Origin: Bacilli bacterium | GTDB taxonomy: Bacteria; Bacillota_I; Bacilli_A; Haloplasmatales; Haloplasmataceae | Direction of reading: 5' to 3' | NCBI GenBank assembly: GCA_012513195.1 | Contig: JAAZCR010000046.1 | Span: 1-11,254, forward strand | DNA: 11,254 nucleotides | Part shown: in pieces, positions 1 to 9,198 of the stretch | Numbering within the stretch: position 1 is the first letter of the stretch | How the letters are laid out: each line of letters opens with the position of its first letter | Program-made: the position numbers and the translations under genes | Notes under the pieces: generated by a model | What the model was told of the DNA's origin: nothing | The model's input: the letters and a program-made list of their open reading frames with translations, nothing else | Databases searched by the model: none

Positions 1-36
1 AATATACAAGTCAACTTAACTATTTATAACAAATAT

Positions 37-80
37 AAAAAGTGAATTTATGGTAATTTGAAACCATAAATTCACTTTTT
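37..80 (-). terminator. Rho-independent terminator after guaB
   Basis: A perfect 18-bp inverted repeat (37-54 with 63-80) encloses an 8-nt loop. Its outer five base pairs are A:T, so the minus-strand transcript ends in a run of U after the hairpin. It starts 20 nt past the guaB stop codon and closes the guaA-guaB transcript. The mirrored A/T flanks mean it could also stop transcription arriving on the plus strand from the left. The stem is AT-rich, with only about five G:C pairs, as is common in low-GC genomes. Confidence 0.9.
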
Positions 81-100
81 AAATGAATATATATAGCTTA

Positions 101-3109
<3,009 letters not shown>

Positions 3110-3113
3110 CGTG

Positions 3114-3119
3114 CACCTC
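3114..3119 (-). promoter_or_regulatory. guaA ribosome binding site
   Basis: GAGGTG lies 4-6 nt upstream of the ATG at 3109. It supports that ATG as the guaA start and shows that the short first frame is a genuine gene beginning rather than a chance frame. Confidence 0.75.
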
Positions 3120-3159
3120 GCAAGTTTATGTAATATGGATATGTATAATTATTTTTCCT

Positions 3160-3188
3160 ATCATACCTAAGGATTATCTAAAAGGCAA
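3160..3188 (-). promoter_or_regulatory. Candidate sigma-A promoter of guaA-guaB
   Basis: On the minus strand TTGCCT (3188-3183) and TATGAT (3165-3160) are 17 nt apart. They match the -35 and -10 consensus at 4/6 and 5/6 positions. Transcription would start near 3153, giving a leader of roughly 44 nt. That is too short for a purine riboswitch, and I see no such aptamer further upstream either. The placement between the upstream terminator and guaA is what one expects. The call rests on consensus match only. Confidence 0.55.
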
Positions 3189-3424
3189 TAGTTAATAGGA
3201 GTGAAAGTGCTTAACTAATCAAAAACAATAAAAATAATGGATAATTCTTATAATATTTGGTTTTAGGTAAAAGGTTTGTAAGTTTTTATTATAAAATATT
3301 CTACTCATAATTAAAAAGATATAAGTTATTGATTAAGCATTTTGTCATGATATTAAGTTAATAGATATATTTTTAGGTAAATACAATAATAAATATAACA
3401 AATTAATAGTTTTACGACTGGTTT

Positions 3425-3466
3425 AAAAAAGAGTTAGAAGAGGGTTAATCTCTTCTAACTCTTTTA
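3425..3466 (-). terminator. Rho-independent terminator of the sugar-uptake operon
   Basis: A perfect 12-bp stem (GAGTTAGAAGAG at 3431-3442 with its complement at 3450-3461) is extended to 16 bp by A:T pairs and has a 7-nt loop. Read on the minus strand it is followed by a run of six T. It begins about 10 nt after the TAA of the GH13 gene, marking the end of that operon and isolating guaA from it. Because A-rich and T-rich flanks sit on both sides, it may act in both directions. Confidence 0.92.
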
Positions 3467-3475
3467 TTTTGCTTA

Positions 3476-5095
3476 TTAGAATAATTTTTGTAAACGTAAG
3501 ACTACAGCTTCATATGGACGTAAGAATTTTTGATGAGGTTTAAAGTCAGGATAATTGGAGATAAGTACTTCATTGGCATTATACATTATATTAATAGGAA
3601 CTTGATTATCACTAAAATTAGCTATTACTAATAAACTATATTTATCATCATAACGACGATAAACAAAGAGGTTCTTATCATCTTCTAATAGTAATTCATA
3701 ATTACCATAAATAATAGTGTCACTATATTCACTGTTTTTTCTTAAATCAATTAGTTTTTGATAAGTGTAGAATATCGAGTTTTTATCATTTAACGCTTTT
3801 TCCGCATTTATCTCTCTATAATTAGGATTAACTGTTAACCAAGGCTTACCTGTTGTAAATCCAGCATTAGTACTATTATCCCACTGCATTGGTGTACGGG
3901 CATTATCCCTACCCATCTTATATACACCTTGCATGAATTCAGCATGGGTTAACAGCTTACGCTCTAAGACAAAATCCTTGTAACAACCATGTATTTCAAC
4001 ATCTTGATAATCTTCTAATTTATCCAGTTTGATATTAGTCATACCTAGCTCTTCGCCTTGATAAATATAGGGTGTTCCTTTAAGTAGATGAAGCACAATC
4101 GCAAACATCTTCGCACATTCAACCCGATATTCTTTATCATTTCCCCAACGGGATATGATTCTTGGTAAATCATGATTGTTCCAGAATAGCGAGTTCCATC
4201 CCTTATTGATTTGTGTTTGCCATTTTGAAAGAACTTTTTTCAACTTGACAAAATCAAGTGATTTAGGTGTCCATTTACCATATTTACCCCAGTCGATAGT
4301 CATATGTTCAAATTGAAAGATCATGCTTAACTCATTTCGGTTGGGATTACTATATAATTCAGCGATTTCTGGTGTTGCACTCCATGTTTCCCCAACAGTC
4401 AAGACATCCCGTTGTCCAAAAGTCTTACGATTCATTTCTTGAAGATATTCATGAAGTTTGGGACCATTAGTGATTATTTCCTTATCAATGTCTTTGCCAA
4501 TGTAATCGATGACATCCATGCGAAATCCACCGATACCACGATCAAGCCACCAGTTCATCATTTTATAGATTTCTTCTCTAACTTTAGGATTTTCCCAGTT
4601 CAAATCTGGTTGTCCAGGCGCAAAATTATGACAATAATATTCACCTGTTAACTCATCATAAGTCCAAGCACTTCCACCGAAGACACTACGCAACCCATTT
4701 GGTTCCTTACGCCATATGTAGTAATCACGGTAAGGATTATCTTTACTCTTACGTGATTCCTTAAACCAGAAATGTTCACTTGAAGTATGATTTACAACTA
4801 AATCCATGACAATTTTTATGCCCCGTTTGTTTGCTTCAGCGATTAATGTATCCATGTCTTTTAAAGACCCAAAGAGCGGATCAATATCTTGATAATCGGA
4901 TATATCATATCCATTATCTTCCATAGGTGACTTGTAAACGGGACTTAACCAAATGACATCTATCCCTAAGGTTTTAAGATAATCTAACCTTTTAATAATT
5001 CCTGGAATATCACCAATACCATCACCATTAGTATCTTGGAAACTCCGGGGATAAATCTGATAGACAACAGCTTTATGCCACCATTTCTTCTCCAT
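3476..5095 (-). CDS. GH13 alpha-glucosidase, oligo-1,6-glucosidase type
   Basis: A retaining alpha-glucosidase that releases glucose from short alpha-gluco-oligosaccharides in the cytoplasm; no signal peptide is present. The 539 residues fit the family (about 550-560). Seen in order: YQIYPRSFQD at 12-21; a Ca-site-like DTNGDGIGD (21-29); region I DLVVNH with His103; region V QPDLNW (162-167); region II GFRMDV with nucleophile Asp194; region III GETW with acid/base Glu236; region IV NNHD with Asp309; and a C-terminal beta domain from about 460. Val195, directly after the nucleophile, is the residue known in this family to favour alpha-1,6 linkages (isomaltose) over alpha-1,4. Isomaltose-type substrates are therefore my inference; trehalose-6-phosphate hydrolase or a dextran glucosidase are alternatives. 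I chose the ATG at 5095 because AGGAGG lies 6 nt upstream and homologues begin there. The open frame extends to 5161 but would overlap the permease. It is the last gene of the operon, 10 nt after the permease stop. Confidence 0.94.
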   Translation of the reverse strand: MEKKWWHKAVVYQIYPRSFQDTNGDGIGDIPGIIKRLDYLKTLGIDVIWLSPVYKSPMEDNGYDISDYQDIDPLFGSLKDMDTLIAEANKRGIKIVMDLVVNHTSSEHFWFKESRKSKDNPYRDYYIWRKEPNGLRSVFGGSAWTYDELTGEYYCHNFAPGQPDLNWENPKVREEIYKMMNWWLDRGIGGFRMDVIDYIGKDIDKEIITNGPKLHEYLQEMNRKTFGQRDVLTVGETWSATPEIAELYSNPNRNELSMIFQFEHMTIDWGKYGKWTPKSLDFVKLKKVLSKWQTQINKGWNSLFWNNHDLPRIISRWGNDKEYRVECAKMFAIVLHLLKGTPYIYQGEELGMTNIKLDKLEDYQDVEIHGCYKDFVLERKLLTHAEFMQGVYKMGRDNARTPMQWDNSTNAGFTTGKPWLTVNPNYREINAEKALNDKNSIFYTYQKLIDLRKNSEYSDTIIYGNYELLLEDDKNLFVYRRYDDKYSLLVIANFSDNQVPINIMYNANEVLISNYPDFKPHQKFLRPYEAVVLRLQKLF

Positions 5096-5100
5096 TTTCT

Positions 5101-5107
5101 TCCTCCT
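5101..5107 (-). promoter_or_regulatory. Ribosome binding site of the GH13 gene
   Basis: A full AGGAGGA lies 5 nt before the ATG at 5095 (6 nt from AGGAGG). It overlaps the TAG stop of the upstream permease, fixing the start and linking the two genes. Confidence 0.85.
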
Positions 5108-6053
5108 ATTCTCCAGTAATACCTGATTTATCAATACTTTCAATAAACCATCTTTGTACAATAATATACATAATCATTAACGGTAAGATCGATAATATTG
5201 TCCCCGCAAATAACTTAGCTTCTGTAAAGTTTAAGTTGGGACTACGGGAAGGATCACCAACATTACCAATAATTTGCCAATAAGAGTTTTGGAGATTACT
5301 TAGAAGCATTGTTACGGTTCTGATTTTACCATCCAAATAAGCCCCTAAGATAAATGTTTCATTCCAATATAACGCAAAGCCATATACGAAGTTAATGATA
5401 AACGCAGGTATAGCCATGGGTATACCTATTTTATAAAATATTTTAACTGGTCCTGCTCCATCAATAATAGCTGCTTCTTCTAATGCTTTAGGAATCATTT
5501 TGAAAAATTGATAGAAAATGAGGATAAAGAATGGTCCTTGTAACCCTTGTCCCGTTAAAGCAGGAAGTATTATCGCTAAAATGGTACCTTTAATTCTTAA
5601 CGTTGTATAAACTTGATAGGTAGGGATAAAGAATAATACCTTTGGCATGATAAAAGTAAAAATCATCACCGCAAATACGAGTTTTTTCCCTTTAAAACTA
5701 AATCTAGCTAAACCATAACCGATAAAGGCACTCGCTATGGCGACACTTAAGGTTGATACTCCAACGATAAGTATACTTGTAAAGTAAGATTTCGGAATGT
5801 TTAAAGCTCTAATGACTAAACGATAATTGGTAAAATCAAGTTTTGAAGGAATCCAGTTGATGGTATTATCAACTAAATCAATATTTGACATTAGACTAGT
5901 AGAAAGCATGTATAACAAAGGATAAACGAAAACAAACCCTAATATCATAAGTAACAAATACATTATTACTTTATATAATAATCCGTCTAGGATATGCATA
6001 CCTATTACTTTACGTTTAATTAGCTTTACATGTTCTTGTTTAAGAAGGATCAT
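5106..6053 (-). CDS. Carbohydrate ABC transporter permease, MalG type (CUT1)
   Basis: An inner membrane subunit of a sugar importer that, with the neighbouring MalF-type protein, forms the translocation path. The 315 residues contain about six hydrophobic spans (near 24-48, 91-115, 125-147, 158-183, 213-235, 281-300). The EAA loop that docks on the ATPase is at 192-212 (EEAAIIDGAG ... KIGIP). The C-terminal QRWF...SGITGE ending is typical of MalG-like permeases. The ATG at 6053 overlaps the last base of the upstream stop (TGATG) and has a good SD (GGGAGGGA, 7 nt away). Met19 is a possible but less well supported start. The extracytoplasmic loop before the last span holds a GDPSR motif that resembles one in the partner permease. 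No ATPase is encoded nearby. Substrate is inferred from the following glucosidase: a gluco-oligosaccharide. Confidence 0.93.
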   Translation of the reverse strand: MILLKQEHVKLIKRKVIGMHILDGLLYKVIMYLLLMILGFVFVYPLLYMLSTSLMSNIDLVDNTINWIPSKLDFTNYRLVIRALNIPKSYFTSILIVGVSTLSVAIASAFIGYGLARFSFKGKKLVFAVMIFTFIMPKVLFFIPTYQVYTTLRIKGTILAIILPALTGQGLQGPFFILIFYQFFKMIPKALEEAAIIDGAGPVKIFYKIGIPMAIPAFIINFVYGFALYWNETFILGAYLDGKIRTVTMLLSNLQNSYWQIIGNVGDPSRSPNLNFTEAKLFAGTILSILPLMIMYIIVQRWFIESIDKSGITGE

Positions 6054-6901
6054 CAGTTAATCCCTCCCTTTTCCCGCCTTCTAGTAATAAAGAAGAGTAC
6101 TCCAATCAATGCTGTTTGTGCAAACGCATAAATAATTGATAAAGCAGAGGCGTATCCTTCTCTTCGGGAAGGATCAGTTCGTGAACTTCTTATAATACTG
6201 TTAATTGGGTTGGCATCGAAGTTAGCGAGGAAGACAACAACATAAACAATAACCACACTGATTAGCGGATAGATGATTGGTAAAGTTATCTTCCAAAAGA
6301 TGTTCCAAAACGATGCCCCATCAATTTCTGCTGCTTCATATAAACTCTTATCAATTTTCTGTAAAGCGGCAAGAAAGATTAAAATTGGTACACCACAATA
6401 CCACAATAACTCAGAAACCATCGCAAATAGTTCAATGAAAAGCGGAATGATGGACTCTGGTACAATACGATTGATAATGGAATGGATGATTCCTCCTACC
6501 TCTAAATCCATTCCTCCATAATTACGCATATTTTTCATTAATTCGCCATTTAAGATAATGATAGGAAGGAAAAAGATTAGTCGGAAGAAGGCAGTACCTT
6601 TTAATTTGCTGTTTAAGAGAATAGCGATAATGATGGATAACGCTATAATGACGGGTACATATAATAGCGTCTTCACAATATAGTTTTGTAATTCTATTAC
6701 GAAATCTGCTTCGATGGTTAAGATGCGCTTGTAGTTTTCAATACCTACAAAATCATATAAATAACCTAATTCACCACTATAACGAACTGTATGAAAACTA
6801 AAATAGATTGTCCGATAAAGGGGGTAAGCTACAAAGGCTAAAAACCCAATTATCCATGGAGAGATAAACAATAAACCGTATAAATGATTTCGCCTTTTCA
6901 T
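6053..6901 (-). CDS. Sugar ABC transporter permease, MalF type (CUT1)
   Basis: The partner permease of the same importer. Its 282 residues begin with MKRRNHLYG and the ISPWIIGFLAF span common in MalF/UgpA-like proteins. Further hydrophobic spans lie near 74-97, 104-119, 152-180, 206-228 and 254-272. The EAA loop is clear: YEAAEIDGASFWNIFWKITLP at 188-208, with Glu189, Gly195 and the closing ITLP. It lacks the long N-terminal extension of enteric MalF, as is usual in Gram-positives. The segment at about 120-150 between spans 3 and 4 is hydrophilic and glycine-rich, and looks longer than in ordinary CUT1 permeases. A TDPSRREGYASA stretch lies in the loop before the last span. The ATG at 6901 overlaps the stop of the DUF5696 gene by 4 nt (ATGA). 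AGGGGG lies about 10 nt upstream, a somewhat wide spacing, so translational coupling probably matters. Confidence 0.92.
   Translation of the reverse strand: MKRRNHLYGLLFISPWIIGFLAFVAYPLYRTIYFSFHTVRYSGELGYLYDFVGIENYKRILTIEADFVIELQNYIVKTLLYVPVIIALSIIIAILLNSKLKGTAFFRLIFFLPIIILNGELMKNMRNYGGMDLEVGGIIHSIINRIVPESIIPLFIELFAMVSELLWYCGVPILIFLAALQKIDKSLYEAAEIDGASFWNIFWKITLPIIYPLISVVIVYVVVFLANFDANPINSIIRSSRTDPSRREGYASALSIIYAFAQTALIGVLFFITRRREKGGIN
6061..6068 (-). promoter_or_regulatory. Ribosome binding site of the MalG-type permease
   Basis: GGGAGGGA lies 7 nt before the ATG at 6053, inside the end of the MalF-type gene. It supports that start over the internal Met19. Confidence 0.7.
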
Positions 6902-9198
6902 AGAACTTGATACCCCCTTGCTGGTACCATTATACCATTGTATATAACATCGTAATCATTATAGTTAACGATAACGGTAACACCATTAGAAAAAGAACTA
7001 ACGGTAACACCCATTTGGTAGAAATAATGATTTACAAGTTCATAACCACTAATCCTACTTAAAGCAGGTCGGAGAAAGTCATCATAGGTCCTTAGCCGCT
7101 CTCTTAAACTAGCAATATTTGATACATAAATATTAGATGAGTTAGTGTATTTTAACTTATATGTATTTTCACCAGATAAAACATAACTAGGATTAACACC
7201 ATATTCAACTAACCGCAATAAAGTATCAATTTCACTAGAGGTGAAATTCAAATAAGGTGCATAGAGCGGTAAGTACCCACTTACAATTAACTCAACTAAT
7301 GGAATAGTAGCGGTTACGAACAGTAATTCACTTGATGATAAAGGTGCATCAAGATACTTATCCACATAACGATATAAGTAAGCATCAGGATTATAGATAG
7401 AAACCTTTATGTTATTATCTTTCAGTGTTTTAAGAGCTTGATAAACCGCCATTTGATTCTCAACACTATAATGCACATTGTGTTTTTTATCAGTATGGGT
7501 ATATAAAGCATCTTTGAATCCATCTAAAGCTACTTCTGTAACATCGTATTTGCGATAGTCTTTTAAATCGTCTTCAATTAATTCTGGTAGTCCCAACGTG
7601 TTATTAATATAGTAATAAGTAAACATGTAAGAGTAATTTAACTCTTGCATTGCCTTACGATTTAAACGCATGGCGGTATGTTTATTTTGTCTATATGTTT
7701 TAATGTAATCAACAAAATAACTAAAATTAATTCCCTCTTCTTCCAAATATGCTAGCATGCGTTGGTAATCTTTTTTACCACCTAGACGACTCATGACATC
7801 AAAACGATAACTCATCGTCTTCATATCAAAAGTTTTGAAAGTTAAGTCTATATCTGTAATACCTAATTCTTTAACATCTTTAACAATATCAATTACATCT
7901 ACATATTGAGTAGTTGGGACATTCTTATTCCATAATATCCCTTGTTCAATTTCATTTCCAATAATATCGATTTTCGTACGGTATTGGGGTTCATCAATTT
8001 TATGCGTTAACTCACCATTATTTAGTAAATAAGTGCGATATGATTTGGCTAATCCAACATAATTAGCTTCATCCCCACTTAATAACACATAACGTTGTTT
8101 TAAATCAAACTTATTAGGTACACGTTGAAATCCTAAGATGTGTTGATTTTTATCAACCCGACTTTGAAATTGTTTATAAGCAGTGCGATAACTATAAGTA
8201 AAGTATGACTGATAATAAGGTGTCGTAACATCTTTAGATACATAATTATAGGTAGCATAATTAGCGCCACTTTCGCTAATAACTAGTAAACCAGTACTAC
8301 CTGCTTCATGAATTATACCGTAAATTGGCAATGTAATTCGTGCTAAAGGTTTAATCATCGTCACATTTAAGCCAGTAATCTCTGTCGTTTCGGTAAAACC
8401 TAAATCTTTACCATATACAGGAGCACTATAGTTTAATCGATATTTTGGTACTTCATCTAAACTTACAATTGCCCCTGAACCATCAGGAATTACGATATAA
8501 CCATTATCAGTCTTTTCAATGGCACCTAGAAAGGGATAAATTAATATTTCATTTATCAAAACATCTTTATTGCCCGCTTCAAAAAGCTTAGGATCATATT
8601 CCTCGATACTGTCATAAGGAATTTCCACAACGAGGTCATTGTTATCAAGATAAACCAGTAAATCAAATTTAATCTTCACATTAGTAAAATCGATTTGGGC
8701 TCTAAAGCCATGTGTCAACGTGTCAATTGTAATATTCACGACACTTTTACCTAGTAAATCAGTATCTAACAATGTCCTTAATCCTGGTGTAAATACATTA
8801 TATGTTCTTAGGAGCACACCAGAGCGCATTTGATTAGCCATTTCTCTTGATATGACTTTATTCTCAATTTCTTCTTCATAATCGCGGTTTACATCATAAG
8901 AATACCAAACATAACCATTATCCTTATTTAGAATCGCAATAGCTAACGTCGCTTCCTCTAGATATAATGCTCGGTTATCATTTTCACTAACTAATGTAAA
9001 TCGGTCTGGTATTTCCATTGTATAGGTTTTTACTTCATTTGTTAGTTGAGTAACATAATTATTTGCGAAAGACTTGTATGATAATTCATTACCCTGAACG
9101 AGAAGTTTATGTTCATCATCTTTACCTAAATTAAACACGAGAATACTTAATACTATTATGGCAAGGATAAGTAGATATTTGGCCATTTTTTTCATCAT
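6898..9198 (-). CDS. Membrane-anchored DUF5696-like protein, candidate carbohydrate-active enzyme
   Basis: The 766 residues start with a short basic stretch and one hydrophobic segment (8-24) with no lipobox Cys, so the rest is probably outside the cell and tethered by its N-terminus. Residues about 60-400 are beta-rich and contain YPFLGA (221-226) and IPDGSGAIV (237-245), which I associate with DUF5696. Residues about 405-660 alternate strands and helices like a TIM barrel: DIIG (411-414), DLTFKTFD (451-458), LGGKKDY (472-478), FVDYIK (495-500), VALDGF (556-561), NPDAYLYRY (603-611), SGYLPLYAP (640-648). The end (730-766) resembles the small beta-sandwich that closes many glycosidases. Family name and fold are from memory and pattern, not a search. 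An enzymatic or sugar-binding role is inference. The start ATG at 9198 overlaps the upstream stop by 4 nt and has GAGGTGA 7 nt away; a second ATG follows at once. Confidence 0.75.
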   Translation of the reverse strand: MMKKMAKYLLILAIIVLSILVFNLGKDDEHKLLVQGNELSYKSFANNYVTQLTNEVKTYTMEIPDRFTLVSENDNRALYLEEATLAIAILNKDNGYVWYSYDVNRDYEEEIENKVISREMANQMRSGVLLRTYNVFTPGLRTLLDTDLLGKSVVNITIDTLTHGFRAQIDFTNVKIKFDLLVYLDNNDLVVEIPYDSIEEYDPKLFEAGNKDVLINEILIYPFLGAIEKTDNGYIVIPDGSGAIVSLDEVPKYRLNYSAPVYGKDLGFTETTEITGLNVTMIKPLARITLPIYGIIHEAGSTGLLVISESGANYATYNYVSKDVTTPYYQSYFTYSYRTAYKQFQSRVDKNQHILGFQRVPNKFDLKQRYVLLSGDEANYVGLAKSYRTYLLNNGELTHKIDEPQYRTKIDIIGNEIEQGILWNKNVPTTQYVDVIDIVKDVKELGITDIDLTFKTFDMKTMSYRFDVMSRLGGKKDYQRMLAYLEEEGINFSYFVDYIKTYRQNKHTAMRLNRKAMQELNYSYMFTYYYINNTLGLPELIEDDLKDYRKYDVTEVALDGFKDALYTHTDKKHNVHYSVENQMAVYQALKTLKDNNIKVSIYNPDAYLYRYVDKYLDAPLSSSELLFVTATIPLVELIVSGYLPLYAPYLNFTSSEIDTLLRLVEYGVNPSYVLSGENTYKLKYTNSSNIYVSNIASLRERLRTYDDFLRPALSRISGYELVNHYFYQMGVTVSSFSNGVTVIVNYNDYDVIYNGIMVPARGYQVL

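Larger units (their letters stand above)
3110..3475. other. 366-bp intergenic region between the sugar operon and guaA
   Basis: Very AT-rich. Reading leftward it holds the terminator of the GH13 gene (3425-3465), then about 235 bp with no convincing gene, then the guaA promoter, leader and SD. Open frames inside it are 15 codons or shorter and lack ribosome binding sites. Minor structures are an 11-bp direct repeat TTTTAGGTAAA at 3261-3271 and 3371-3381, and a 7-bp inverted repeat (3189-3195 with 3211-3217, 15-nt spacer) directly upstream of the -35 box. Neither is strong enough to name as an operator. Confidence 0.7.

Noticed and set aside
3189..3217. 7-bp inverted repeat with 15-nt spacer just upstream of the guaA -35 box as an operator
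   Set aside because: Such a short arm is expected by chance in a 366-bp AT-rich region, and I recognise no known regulator site in it.
3302..3349. 15-codon frame beginning ATG ACA AAA on the minus strand in the intergenic region
   Set aside because: No ribosome binding site, very short, and composed of AT-rich codons; not supportable as a gene.
3110..3420. Purine (guanine/xanthine) riboswitch in front of guaA
   Set aside because: I searched the minus strand for the conserved aptamer core and its paired loops and found none. The leader after the likely promoter is only about 44 nt.
4412..4651. 79-codon plus-strand frame inside the GH13 gene
   Set aside because: Antisense to the catalytic regions of the glucosidase and without recognisable features.
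6273..6521. 82-codon plus-strand frame inside the MalF-type gene
   Set aside because: Antisense to the EAA loop region of a clear permease. Composition gives no sign of a real protein.
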